Part shown: positions 33,679-42,533 of the stretch, in pieces | Numbering within the stretch: the first letter of the stretch is position 1 | How the letters are laid out: each line of letters begins with the position of its first letter | Assembly (NCBI RefSeq): GCF_900996235.1 | Contig: NZ_CAAJGM010000252.1 | Coordinates: 1-64,000 of the forward strand | From: Paraburkholderia sp. BCC1885 | GTDB lineage: Bacteria; Pseudomonadota; Gammaproteobacteria; Burkholderiales; Burkholderiaceae | Length of the DNA: 64,000 nucleotides | Reading direction: 5' to 3' | Program-made: the position numbers and the translations under genes | The notes under the pieces: generated by a model | What the model saw: only the letters and a program-made list of their open reading frames with translations | Database searches by the model: none | What the model was told of the DNA's origin: nothing

Positions 33679-34674
33679 ATGCAGCGAGGGGTGGCGTATG
33701 GCGTGATGGCCGGGGCATTGTGGGGCATCGTGTTTCTGGTGCCGCGGCTGCTGGCCGATTTCTCCCCTCTGCTGCTAAGCGCGGGCCGCTACATGATGTA
33801 CGGCCTCGTCTCGCTGCTGGCCGCCCTGCCGATGGCGCGCTCGCTTGCGAGACGGCTCACGCGTGAAGATCTGACGGCGCTCGTCAAGCTGGCGCTGGCG
33901 GGTAACCTGCTCTACTACATCCTGCTCGCCAGCGCCGTCCATCTGGTCGGGGTGGCGCCCACCTCGCTGATCGTCGGCGTGCTGCCCGTCACGGTCACGC
34001 TGCTCGGCCGGCGCGACCATGGCGCCGTGCCGCTCGCCCGCCTCGCCTGGCCGCTCGCCCTGGTGCTGGCAGGCATCGTCTGCATCAATGTGGATGTGTT
34101 CACGGTGGCCGGGCACGCCTCGGATGCCTCTGGCGCTTCAACCGGCATCGCCGTGAAACTCGCTGGGCTCGCCTGCGCGGTGGGCGCGCTGGTCTCCTGG
34201 ACGTGGTTTGCCGTCGAAAACGCCCGTTATCTGCAACGCCAGACGCACTACAGCGGCAACGAATGGTCCGTGCTGTGGGGCGTGGTGACCGGCGCGCTCG
34301 GCGCGATCCTGTGGCTCGTAATCGCCCTGCTGCCCGCCGGCCCCTTGCAGACGTCGCCCACCGGCGCGCGCTGGCACAGCTTCTGGCTGCTCAATCTGGG
34401 ATTGGCGATCGGCGCGTCGTGGCTCGGCAATGGTCTGTGGAATGCCGCGTCGAAGCGTCTGCCGTTGACCCTCTCGGGTCAGATGATTGTGTTTGAAACG
34501 CTGTTCGCCCTGCTTTACGCGTTTATTTACGACCAGCGGCTACCGCGGCCGCTCGAAATGGCCGCGATCGCCCTGCTGGTGGCGGGCGTGAGCTGGTCGG
34601 TGCGGCAACATGGGGATGACGACGGCGCGGACACCGTCTCGATTGAGGAGAAGGCGCAGGTGTCGGCGCATTGA
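33679..34674 (+). CDS. EamA/DMT-family membrane transporter
   Basis: A 331-residue protein with ten hydrophobic segments arranged as two EamA repeats. The start MQRGVAYGVMAGALWGIVFL carries the usual small-residue first helix. The second repeat begins near residue 150, and the end has LPRPLEMAAIALLVAGVSW. Drug/metabolite exporters of this kind move amino acids or other small metabolites; the substrate cannot be told. It is divergent from guaB and has GGAGTAG just upstream. The C-terminal tail is charged and cytoplasmic. Confidence 0.92.
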   Translation: MQRGVAYGVMAGALWGIVFLVPRLLADFSPLLLSAGRYMMYGLVSLLAALPMARSLARRLTREDLTALVKLALAGNLLYYILLASAVHLVGVAPTSLIVGVLPVTVTLLGRRDHGAVPLARLAWPLALVLAGIVCINVDVFTVAGHASDASGASTGIAVKLAGLACAVGALVSWTWFAVENARYLQRQTHYSGNEWSVLWGVVTGALGAILWLVIALLPAGPLQTSPTGARWHSFWLLNLGLAIGASWLGNGLWNAASKRLPLTLSGQMIVFETLFALLYAFIYDQRLPRPLEMAAIALLVAGVSWSVRQHGDDDGADTVSIEEKAQVSAH

Positions 34675-34740
34675 GCGGCGAACGGGCGCGACGCGCTCCG
34701 GGTCAGGACAGGCACGAGGCGCGAGGCACGACACCGCGCC

Positions 34741-35073
34741 TTACCGCGAATCCCGGTTAGTCCACTTCCGCCCTTCGATCGAGCCGGCCTTGCGGGTTTT
34801 TTCGACACGCCGCTGGCGCGCCGCCTTCGGATCGACAATCAGCGGGCGGTAGATTTCCACCCGGTCATGGTCGGTCAGCACCGTATCGAGCGGCTTGAGC
34901 TTGCCGAACACGCCCACCTTCTGCCTGTCCAGGTCGATCTGCGGATAGCGCTTCAGAATGCCGCTGGCGTCCAGCGCCTGCCGCAGCGTGGCGCCCTGAG
35001 GCAGTTCGACGGGGATTAGCACCTGCTCATCGGGCAGCGCGTAGCAGACTTCGATCGACAGCAACGCGCTCAT
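34741..35073 (-). CDS. rnfH: RnfH family ubiquitin-like protein
   Basis: A 110-residue beta-grasp protein of the RnfH (UPF0125) family, with SIEVCYALPDEQVLIPVELP, LDRQKVGVFGKLKPLDTVL and HDRVEIYRPLIVDPKAARQR, the family signature. The tail is basic. It overlaps ratA by 4 bases (ATGA), the arrangement common in proteobacteria. It is the long-recognised RatA partner, but it is not shown to be a true antitoxin. Confidence 0.94.
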   Translation of the reverse strand: MSALLSIEVCYALPDEQVLIPVELPQGATLRQALDASGILKRYPQIDLDRQKVGVFGKLKPLDTVLTDHDRVEIYRPLIVDPKAARQRRVEKTRKAGSIEGRKWTNRDSR

Positions 35074-35507
35074 GCCTTACCGTAGCGCTGGTCGGCGCGC
35101 TTCACGAACGATTCGACGAAGGTGTTGGCAATATGGCTGAACACCGGCCCGATGATCTTCTCGAGGATGATGTTGGTGAATTCGTAGTGCAGCGCGAATT
35201 CGATCTTGCAAGCGTCCTCGCGCAACGCCGTAAAGCGCCAGAAGCCGGTGAACTTGCGAAACGGACCGTCCGCGAACTCCATGTCGATGCGCTCGGGGCG
35301 CTTCATGCTGTTGCGGGTGGCGAAGTGCTGTTTGATACCCTTGAAGTTGATGTCGATCTTCGCCTCCATGCCGTTCTCGTCCTGGCGACGGATCTCGACC
35401 CCGCCACACCAGGGAAGGAAGTTGGGGTAATCGGCGACGTCGGTTACGAGGTCGAACATCTGTTCCGCCGAATGGCGAATCAACACGGTTTTCTGGACAT
35501 CTGCCAT
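35070..35507 (-). CDS. ratA: RatA-type START-domain protein (ubiquinone-binding / ribosome association toxin)
   Basis: A 145-residue SRPBCC/START-fold protein. It begins MADVQKTVLIRHSAEQMFDL and carries YPNFLPWCGGVEI and the C-terminal FVESFVKRADQRYG. The family is described both as RatA, which interferes with 70S ribosome assembly, and as a Coq10-like coenzyme Q chaperone. The start at 35507 is the family start. The divergent neighbour is smpB, an arrangement conserved across many beta- and gammaproteobacteria. Confidence 0.94.
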   Translation of the reverse strand: MADVQKTVLIRHSAEQMFDLVTDVADYPNFLPWCGGVEIRRQDENGMEAKIDINFKGIKQHFATRNSMKRPERIDMEFADGPFRKFTGFWRFTALREDACKIEFALHYEFTNIILEKIIGPVFSHIANTFVESFVKRADQRYGKA

Positions 35508-35607
35508 AAATTGGACAGCACGTGGCAAGGGTGGACAAGCGCCGCGGGCTTTCCTTGCCCCGCTTTGCTAAAATCGTGATTTTAAACGAGTTGGGCACTT
35601 TCCATTC

Positions 35608-36054
35608 ATGAGCATCATAGACAACAGAAAAGCCTTCTACGACTACTCGGTCGAAGAACGCTACGAAGCAGGGCTCGTGCTCGAAGGATGGGAGGTCAAG
35701 GCGTTGCGCGCCGGCCGCGGGCAGATCAAGGAAGGCTACGTCGTTATCAAGAATAACGAACTGTTTCTGATCGGCACGCACATCAGCCCGTTACCCGAGG
35801 CATCCACCCACATCACGCCCGACCCGGTGCGTACCCGCAAGCTGCTCCTGCATAGCGAGGAAATCAGCAAGCTGATCGGCAAGGTCGAGCAACGTGGTTA
35901 TACGCTCGTGCCGCTAAACTTTCATTACAAGGGCGGCCGCGTCAAATGCGAGATCGGTCTGGCGAAGGGCAAAAAGCAGCACGACAAGCGCGAGACCGAG
36001 AAGAAACGCGACTGGGAACGTGAAAAGGCGCGCCTGATGCGCAACCCGGCCTGA
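35608..36054 (+). CDS. smpB: SsrA-binding protein SmpB
   Basis: A 148-residue protein needed for trans-translation; it brings tmRNA to stalled ribosomes. The OB-fold core includes NRKAFYDYSVEERYEAGLVL, the GWEVKALRAGR box, YVVIKNNELFLIG and VPLNFHYKGGRVKCEIGLAKGK-type segments. The basic C-terminal tail (KKQHDKRETEKKRDWEREK) folds into the decoding site. The length is normal. The ssrA RNA gene is not in the window. Confidence 0.98.
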   Translation: MSIIDNRKAFYDYSVEERYEAGLVLEGWEVKALRAGRGQIKEGYVVIKNNELFLIGTHISPLPEASTHITPDPVRTRKLLLHSEEISKLIGKVEQRGYTLVPLNFHYKGGRVKCEIGLAKGKKQHDKRETEKKRDWEREKARLMRNPA

Positions 36055-36118
36055 GGCCGGGCGCGGCCGCCGCCATCCGCGCCCGTATCGCTCCGTCAGG
36101 GCGAGTCCCCTGAGCCTT

Positions 36119-37051
36119 CTACCGCAGGTCAGTCGTCCCCTTCCCCTTGTTCACGATGGTCAGCGCCGAGGCGATCATCGAACTCATATTCGACAGATCG
36201 CCGGGAACGATCAGCGTCGTGCCCTGCTTCGCCACGTTGGCGAAGGCGTTCACGTACTGTTCGGCCACCTTCAGGTTCACCGCTTCCATGCCGCCGGTGG
36301 TCTGAATGGCCGCGGCGATCTTCTGGATCGCCTGCGAATTGGCTTCGGCCACCGCCAGAATGGCCGCGGCCTGGCCCTGCGCCTGATTGATCGCCGCCTG
36401 GCGCTCGCCCTCGGACTTCTGGATCGAAGCCTCACGCCCGCCCGAGGCAATATTGATCTGCTCCTGCTTGCGCCCTTCCGAGGCCGCGATCAGCGCCCGC
36501 TTCTCGCGCTCGGCGGTGATCTGCGCCTGCATGGCGTGGAGAATTTCCTTCGGCGGCGTCAGATCCTTGATCTCGTAGCGCAGTACCTTCACGCCCCAGT
36601 TCGACGCCGCTTCATCGAGCGACGACACGATGCTGTGATTGATGAAGTCGCGCTCCTCGAAGGTCTTGTCGAGTTCGAGCTTGCCGATTACCGAACGCAG
36701 CGTGGTCTGCGACAACTGCGTAATCGCAAACACGAAGTTGCTCGATCCATACGACGCCTTCATCGGATCGGTGACCTGGAAATACAGCACGCCATCCACC
36801 TGCAACTGGGTGTTGTCGCGCGTGATGCAAACCTGGCTCGGCACTTCGAGTGGAATTTCCTTGAGCACGTGTTTATACGCGATGCGGTCCACGAACGGCA
36901 CCACGATGCTCAGGCCCGGCGTGAGCGTGGCGTGATAGCGGCCGAGCCGCTCGAGCACCCACGCATGCTGCTGAGGCACGATCTTGATGGTCTTGGCCGC
37001 GATCATGAATACGATAACCAGCAGCACTACCGCGACAATAGTCGAATCCAT
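36119..37051 (-). CDS. SPFH/stomatin-like membrane protein (QmcA/HflC type)
   Basis: A 310-residue protein with one N-terminal membrane segment (about 5-23) and a band-7 domain: KIVPQQHAWVLERLGRYHAT, PGLSIVVPFVDRIAY and EVPSQVCITRDNTQLQVDG. A coiled-coil region rich in Ala, Glu and Gln follows (about 180-250). Such proteins form large oligomers in membrane microdomains and interact with proteases such as FtsH. It lies 38 bases downstream of the nfeD-like gene, a conserved pair. The start at 37051 is preferred to 37063. Confidence 0.94.
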   Translation of the reverse strand: MDSTIVAVVLLVIVFMIAAKTIKIVPQQHAWVLERLGRYHATLTPGLSIVVPFVDRIAYKHVLKEIPLEVPSQVCITRDNTQLQVDGVLYFQVTDPMKASYGSSNFVFAITQLSQTTLRSVIGKLELDKTFEERDFINHSIVSSLDEAASNWGVKVLRYEIKDLTPPKEILHAMQAQITAEREKRALIAASEGRKQEQINIASGGREASIQKSEGERQAAINQAQGQAAAILAVAEANSQAIQKIAAAIQTTGGMEAVNLKVAEQYVNAFANVAKQGTTLIVPGDLSNMSSMIASALTIVNKGKGTTDLR

Positions 37052-37089
37052 ACTTGTTCCCATCTGTGGTTTGACTCCGGTTTGAATCG

Positions 37090-37539
37090 TTATGGTGCCG
37101 GGTGCGAATGCTTGCCCGCCACCACGATCAGGCGGCTGCCGTCGAGTGCGCTGATCTCGTAGACGCGCGCATCTTCCGGCTCACCGGGCGCCAGTTCGAC
37201 GTCCCACGCCGCGCCGCGATAGTTCACGCGCGCACGCCGATCGCGCCATGCGCTCACGGCGAGCGTCTGACCGATATCGAGATTCACGTCGGGATTGCTT
37301 GCCGCCGCTTTGCGGGTCGTTCGGCGGCCGAAGCGCGAACGGCGCAACAGCAGCACTGCGGCCAACGCGACGAGCGCCGCTAGCGCAAACTGCACGTCGG
37401 GATTGGTGCCGGCAATACGCGCGATACCGCCGGCCACGAAACCCAGCGCGATCATCAACAGATAGAAGGTGCCGCTCATCAGTTCCAGCACGATAAGCAC
37501 GCCCGCCCCGATCCACCAGAACAATCCACCTGGCGCCAC
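37090..37539 (-). CDS. NfeD-like membrane protein
   Basis: A 149-residue short NfeD protein. Two or three membrane segments occupy residues 6-70 (GGLFWWIGAGVLIVLELMSG, then the next helices). A C-terminal OB-fold follows with IGQTLAVSAWRDRRARVNYR and AWDVELAPGEPEDARVYEI. The GTG at 37539 is chosen because GGAGGT lies four bases upstream and the membrane domain starts there; a longer frame to 37635 is unsupported. NfeD proteins work with the adjacent SPFH protein in membrane quality control. Confidence 0.9.
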   Translation of the reverse strand: MAPGGLFWWIGAGVLIVLELMSGTFYLLMIALGFVAGGIARIAGTNPDVQFALAALVALAAVLLLRRSRFGRRTTRKAAASNPDVNLDIGQTLAVSAWRDRRARVNYRGAAWDVELAPGEPEDARVYEISALDGSRLIVVAGKHSHPAP

Positions 37540-37630
37540 GTCGACCTCCACTGCGTTACAAGGAACCGGAGCAGGAGCTTTGCATGGGGTCCGAGTAGGC
37601 ACTACGCACGAACTCTGGCTGACAAAGCAA

Positions 37631-37655
37631 AACACCCCGGATCTACCGGGGTGTT
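37631..37655 (-). terminator. Intrinsic-type hairpin downstream of ppsA
   Basis: Exact 10-base arms AACACCCCGG and CCGGGGTGTT enclose a 5-base loop. On the minus strand the stem is followed by TTTTG, so it can end the ppsA transcript 79 bases after its stop. It may also insulate the nfeD-like gene from ppsA read-through. Confidence 0.75.
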
Positions 37656-37733
37656 TATAGCACGAAGCAGACGCACTTTACCGGGCGATGCGGTCCGCTT
37701 TGACGAACCGCACGCAACGGCTATGCGCGTTGC

Positions 37734-40151
37734 TTACTTTGCAGCTTGCTTCGTTGACGACTTGGCCAGCGCCTGCCACGTTTCGATGATCGTGTCCGGG
37801 TTCAGCGAGATCGACGCAATGCCCTCGTCCGTCAGCCATTGCGCGAAATCCGGATGATCCGACGGGCCCTGGCCGCAGATGCCGACATACTTGTTCAGCC
37901 GCAGACAGGTTTCAATCGCGCGCTTCAGCATGAACTTGACCGCCGGATCGCGCTCGTCGAAATCCACCGCGAGCAGTTCCATGCCGGAGTCGCGGTCGAG
38001 GCCGAGCGTCAACTGCGTCAGGTCGTTCGATCCGATCGAGAAGCCGTCGAAGAACTGCAGGAATTCTTCGGCGAGGATCGCGTTCGACGGCACTTCGCAC
38101 ATCATGATCAGGCGCAGGCCCTTCTCGCCGCGCTTCAGGCCGAACTTCTCGAGCAGCCCAACCACGCGCTCGGCCTGCTTGAGCGTGCGCACGAACGGCA
38201 CCATGATCTCGACGTTGTCGAGGCCCATTTCTTCGCGCACCTTCTTCAGCGCGATACATTCCATCTGGAACGCTTCGGCGAAATCTTCTGCGATGTAACG
38301 CGAGGCGCCGCGGAAACCCAGCATCGGGTTTTCTTCGTCCGGCTCATAGCGCGAACCGCCGATCAGCTTCTTGTACTCGTTCGACTTGAAGTCCGACAGA
38401 CGCACGATGACGGGCTTCGGATAAAACGCCGCCGCAATCGTCGCGATGCCTTCGGTCAGCTTGTCGACATAGAACGCGCGCGGCGAGGCATGGCCGCGTG
38501 CGACGCTTTCGACCGCCTTCTTCAGATCCTGATCGACGTTCGGGTACTCGAGAATCGCCTTCGGGTGCACGCCGATGTTGTTGTTGATGATGAATTCGAG
38601 CCGCGCCAAACCTACGCCAGCATTCGGCAGTTGCGAGAAGTCGAACGCGAGTTGCGGGTTGCCGACGTTCATCATGATCTTCACCGGAATCGGCGGCAGT
38701 TCGCCGCGCTGGACTTCAGTGATCTCGGTTTCGAGCAGACCGTCGTAGATCTTGCCTTCATCGCCTTCCGCGCACGAAACCGTCACGAGCGCGCCGTCCT
38801 TCAGCAGGTCGGTCGCGTCGCCGCAGCCCACCACCGCCGGCACGCCCAGCTCACGCGCGATGATGGCCGCGTGGCAGGTACGGCCGCCGCGGTTGGTCAC
38901 GATAGCCGAGGCGCGCTTCATCACCGGCTCCCAGTTCGGGTCGGTCATATCGGCGACCAGCACGTCGCCCGGCTGCACGCGGTCCATTTCCGACGGATCC
39001 TGGATGACACGCACCGGACCCGCGCCGATCTTCTGGCCGATGGCGCGACCCGTGACGATCACCTGCGACTGGCCCTTCAGCTTGAAGCGCTGCTCGGCCT
39101 TGCCGCTTGCCTGGCTCTTCACGGTTTCCGGGCGCGCCTGCAGGATGAAGATCTTGCCGTCGCGGCCGTCCTTGCCCCACTCGATGTCCATCGGACGCTG
39201 GTAGTGCTTCTCGATGATCACGGCGTACTTTGCCAGTTCGATCACGTCGTTGTCGGTGATCGAAAAGCGGTTGCGCTGCTCGTGCGGCACGTCGACGGTC
39301 TTCACGCGGCCGGCCTCGCCCGCCTTGGTGAACTCCATCTTGATGAGCTTCGAGCCGATCGAGCGGCGGATGATCGGATACTTGCCTTGCGCGAGGGTGG
39401 TCTTGAAGACGTAGAACTCGTCCGGATTCACGGCGCCCTGCACGACGGTTTCACCGAGGCCATAGCTCGAGGTGATGAACACCGCGTCCTTGAAGCCGGA
39501 CTCCGTGTCGAGTGTGAACATCACGCCGGCCGCGCCGACGTCCGAGCGCACCATGCGCTGCACGCCCGCCGAAAGCGCGACTTCGGCGTGGGTAAAGCCC
39601 TTGTGGACGCGATAGGAAATGGCGCGGTCGTTGTACAGCGAGGCGAACACGTGCTTCATGCGATCGAGCACCTCGTCGATGCCGACCACGTTCAGGTAGC
39701 TTTCCTGCTGGCCCGCGAACGACGCATCCGGCAAATCTTCCGCCGTGGCGGACGAACGGACGGCGAACGAAAGCTCTTCAGGCGAGCTGTTCTGAAGCGT
39801 CTCGAAACCGGCGCGAATGTCAGCTTCGAGCTTCGGCTGCAGCGGTGCGTCGACAATCCATTGACGGATTTCCTTGCCCGCTTCGGCGAGCGCCTTCACG
39901 TCGTCGACGTCGAGCGTCTCGAGACGTTTGGCGATACGTTCGGTGAGATTGTTGTGATGGAGAAAGTCGCGAAATGCCAGTGCCGTGGTGGCGAAGCCGG
40001 TCGGAACGCGAACGCCTGCCTGGGCGAGTTGACTGATCATCTCGCCCAGGGACGCGTTCTTGCCGCCCACAATCTCCACATCGGTCATCCGCAACTGCTC
40101 GAACGGAACTACATACGCCTGATCCTTTGCGACGTTAACTGCGTTAGTCAT
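37734..40151 (-). CDS. ppsA: Phosphoenolpyruvate synthase
   Basis: An 805-residue enzyme that makes PEP from pyruvate and ATP in gluconeogenesis. The N-terminal ATP-grasp-like domain has VGGKNASLGEMISQL and AVRSSATAEDLPDASFAGQQ. The swivelling phosphohistidine domain has NRGGRTCHAAIIARELGVP with the catalytic His. The C-terminal barrel has GLARLEFIINNNIGVHP and the active Cys in KYVGICGQGPSDHPDFA. The ATG at 40151 (MTNAVNVAKDQAYV) matches the family start. The divergent ppsR encodes its regulator. Confidence 0.98.
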   Translation of the reverse strand: MTNAVNVAKDQAYVVPFEQLRMTDVEIVGGKNASLGEMISQLAQAGVRVPTGFATTALAFRDFLHHNNLTERIAKRLETLDVDDVKALAEAGKEIRQWIVDAPLQPKLEADIRAGFETLQNSSPEELSFAVRSSATAEDLPDASFAGQQESYLNVVGIDEVLDRMKHVFASLYNDRAISYRVHKGFTHAEVALSAGVQRMVRSDVGAAGVMFTLDTESGFKDAVFITSSYGLGETVVQGAVNPDEFYVFKTTLAQGKYPIIRRSIGSKLIKMEFTKAGEAGRVKTVDVPHEQRNRFSITDNDVIELAKYAVIIEKHYQRPMDIEWGKDGRDGKIFILQARPETVKSQASGKAEQRFKLKGQSQVIVTGRAIGQKIGAGPVRVIQDPSEMDRVQPGDVLVADMTDPNWEPVMKRASAIVTNRGGRTCHAAIIARELGVPAVVGCGDATDLLKDGALVTVSCAEGDEGKIYDGLLETEITEVQRGELPPIPVKIMMNVGNPQLAFDFSQLPNAGVGLARLEFIINNNIGVHPKAILEYPNVDQDLKKAVESVARGHASPRAFYVDKLTEGIATIAAAFYPKPVIVRLSDFKSNEYKKLIGGSRYEPDEENPMLGFRGASRYIAEDFAEAFQMECIALKKVREEMGLDNVEIMVPFVRTLKQAERVVGLLEKFGLKRGEKGLRLIMMCEVPSNAILAEEFLQFFDGFSIGSNDLTQLTLGLDRDSGMELLAVDFDERDPAVKFMLKRAIETCLRLNKYVGICGQGPSDHPDFAQWLTDEGIASISLNPDTIIETWQALAKSSTKQAAK

Positions 40152-40729
40152 ACAAGCCCCTAAGTGTGGAAAAAATACACGACTGTGCAAGTGGGCTTGG
40201 ACGCGAGCGGTCATAAGAACCGTTTGATCAAACGAACTCGCGTCTTGCACAACCTGTTAGATAAGCAATCGCTTAACACCACGCGGCGACGGCTGCTTGC
40301 CACCGGGTCACGAAGCGCACGCAAAGCGCGAGGTAGCCGACGGTTTGACGAAATTGCTCACATTCGCCGCAAGTTACCGGCTAAAAGCAGGGCGATGACC
40401 GGGCGATAACCGCGAGTTAGGCACGGATTGCCTGCAATTGCTTATCCAACAGGTTGCCGCTATTCTACCGTGCCGACTCTCGAAATGTGACAGTCGGTCG
40501 AGAATTGCGCCTCGAACCGCGCCCCGGACCTGCCGTCGGGCTCATTGCGAGGCCGAGGGAGTCGGGGCGCGCAAGCGGCGCCCGGCGCGCCGCGCCGACG
40601 CCTCTGAAGATTGCGCGGTGGCTTCCGGATGCTTTGCACGCACATTCCGGTTAGCCACCGTACAGTGGGCATCGCTGCGACGCTGTTAGATTCGAGTGAC
40701 ATTTTCCACACACGTTCCCTGCCCCACTG
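40152..40729. promoter_or_regulatory. Divergent ppsA/ppsR upstream region
   Basis: This 578-base region has no credible gene; the short frames inside have random composition. It must hold the promoters for ppsA (left) and ppsR (right). The paired sequences AACCTGTTAGATAAGCAA (40251-40268) and TTGCTTATCCAACAGGTT (40439-40456) are nearly exact reverse complements, differing by one base, and could be long-range operator half-sites or a structured leader element for ppsA. I see no clear consensus promoter. Confidence 0.55.
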
Positions 40730-41545
40730 ATGCCGCCCACCGTATTCATCGTCTCCGACGGTACCGGGATCACTGCCGAAACCTTCGCGCATTCGATCCT
40801 CTCCCAGTTCGACCAGAAATTCCGCCTGGTGCGGGTGCCTTTTGTCGATTCCACCGAAAAGGCCTACGCGACGCTCGAAAAGATCAACGAAGCGCTCGTG
40901 CAGGACGGCCGCCGGCCGATCGTCTTCACGACGCTGGTCGACAGTGCGTCGAACAAGATCGTCAAGGGCTCCAACGCGCTGGTGCTGGACATGTTCCAGA
41001 CTTTCGTCGAGCCGCTCGAACAGGAACTGGAACTGAAATCGAGCCACGCGATGGGCCGCGGCCACCAGAACGCGGACACCGAGGAGTACAAGAACCGTAT
41101 CGAGGCGATTAATTTCTCGCTCGCCCATGACGACGGTCAATCGAACCGCAATCTGGCCGACGCGGACGTGATTCTGGTGGGCGTGTCGCGCAGCGGCAAG
41201 ACGCCGACGAGCCTCTATCTGGCGATGCAATACGGCGTGAAGGCGGCCAACTATCCGCTGATTCCGGAAGATTTCGAACGCGGCAAGCTGCCGACGCCGC
41301 TGCTCGAACATCGCGGCAAGATGTTCGGGCTGTCGATCGATCCGCAGCGGCTCTCGGAGATCCGCAACGAGCGCCGGCCGGGCAGCAAGTACGCGGCGCC
41401 GGAGAACTGCCGTTACGAGATCAACGAAGCGGAAGGGATGATGCGGCGCGAAGGGATCAAGTGGCTCTCGTCGACGCACAAGTCGATCGAAGAGATTGCG
41501 ACGACGATCCTGCAGGAGATCAAGCTGGATCGTCCGGGGTACTGA
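40730..41545 (+). CDS. ppsR: PEP synthase regulatory kinase/pyrophosphorylase
   Basis: A 271-residue DUF299/PSRP protein. It switches PpsA off by ADP-dependent phosphorylation of a Thr and on by Pi-dependent removal. It begins MPPTVFIVSDGTGITAETFA and carries the P-loop GVSRSGKTPTSLYLA (about 150-165) and a conserved C-terminal NCRYEINEAEGMMRREGI segment. It is divergent from its target ppsA, a conserved arrangement. Confidence 0.97.
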   Translation: MPPTVFIVSDGTGITAETFAHSILSQFDQKFRLVRVPFVDSTEKAYATLEKINEALVQDGRRPIVFTTLVDSASNKIVKGSNALVLDMFQTFVEPLEQELELKSSHAMGRGHQNADTEEYKNRIEAINFSLAHDDGQSNRNLADADVILVGVSRSGKTPTSLYLAMQYGVKAANYPLIPEDFERGKLPTPLLEHRGKMFGLSIDPQRLSEIRNERRPGSKYAAPENCRYEINEAEGMMRREGIKWLSSTHKSIEEIATTILQEIKLDRPGY

Positions 41546-41657
41546 ATTGACGAATTGACGCAGGTGTCAACGCGGGTATTCACGCCGGTATCAACGCCGG
41601 GCTTGGCGGGTGACGCCCGACCCGGCCCGGCGTGGTGTGGCGTAGCGCGGCGCGAAA

Positions 41658-42449
41658 TTAACGCGCGCCGCCGCCGCGCTGCTGGCGGCACTGCTCGAAC
41701 AGGCACACAGCGGCAGCCGCCGCCACATTCAACGATTCCATCCCGCCCGGCTGCGGAATCGTCACCCGCAACGTGACCGCATCGCGCCACGGCTGCGACA
41801 CGCCCGCGCCTTCATTGCCCATCACCCACGCGAGCGGCCCGGACAGGTCGCAGTCGTAGATCGCCTCGGCGCCGTGCGAGTCCGTAATCACCACCGGCAC
41901 GGCGAGACGTTCAATCAGCGTATGCGGTTCGACGTCTTCGTGGATCTGCAGCAGAAAATGCGCGCCCATGCCCGAGCGCAATACTTTCGACGACCACGCG
42001 TAAGCCGTGCCCGGCGCGCAAAACACCTGCTGGATACCTGCGGCAGCGGCACTGCGCAGAATCGAGCCGACATTGCCCGCGTCCTGCACGCCATCCAGCA
42101 CGACACAGGTCTGCATCACCCGTTCCGGCAACGCGGGCGCGAGCTTCTCGACCAGCAGCAGAATCCCCACCCCGTTGACCACGTTCGATAACTGACCGAA
42201 CAGCGCGTCCGGCAGCGTCACGAGCCGATGTTCGTCGATCCGCGAGACGATGGCCTGCGCTTCCTCATGACGCAGCGCGCCCTCGGTAATCAGACAGGTT
42301 TCCGGCTGCCCGGCCACCTCCAGATAAGCACTCGCCAGATGAAAACCTTCGAGCAGCGCGTGGCCGCTGCGACGCTGTTGATGCGTCGAGCCGGCCAATG
42401 CCTTGAGGCGTTTGTAGAGCGGATTGTCCCGCGAGGTGATGGCTTTCAC
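41658..42449 (-). CDS. TrmH/SpoU family RNA 2'-O-methyltransferase
   Basis: A 263-residue SPOUT methyltransferase. An N-terminal substrate-binding domain (DNPLYKRLKALAGSTHQQRR, EGFHLASAYLE) precedes the knot domain with VVLDGVQDAGNVGSILRSA (motif 1), VMGNEGAGVSQPW (motif 2) and IPQPGGMESLNVAAAAAVCL (motif 3). The target is rRNA or tRNA; which site is not determined. The GTG at 42449 is chosen as the family start. It lies next to rnhB, as in other Burkholderiaceae. Confidence 0.94.
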   Translation of the reverse strand: MKAITSRDNPLYKRLKALAGSTHQQRRSGHALLEGFHLASAYLEVAGQPETCLITEGALRHEEAQAIVSRIDEHRLVTLPDALFGQLSNVVNGVGILLLVEKLAPALPERVMQTCVVLDGVQDAGNVGSILRSAAAAGIQQVFCAPGTAYAWSSKVLRSGMGAHFLLQIHEDVEPHTLIERLAVPVVITDSHGAEAIYDCDLSGPLAWVMGNEGAGVSQPWRDAVTLRVTIPQPGGMESLNVAAAAAVCLFEQCRQQRGGGAR

Positions 42450-42533
42450 AGGCGGTGAAGACAGTGAGAAAGTGAAAAAGGCGCGCAATGGAGCAGCCGC
42501 GCGGGCATGTCGGCGTGGCGGCGGCTCAACGGA

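Noticed and set aside
34741..35507. ratA-rnfH as a novel toxin-antitoxin locus
   Set aside because: This pair next to smpB is widespread core genome content and not an accessory defence system.
37839..40163. 774-codon plus-strand open frame opposite ppsA
   Set aside because: ppsA is fully conserved on the other strand; the antisense product is rich in His and Arg, as expected from reversed GC-rich codons.
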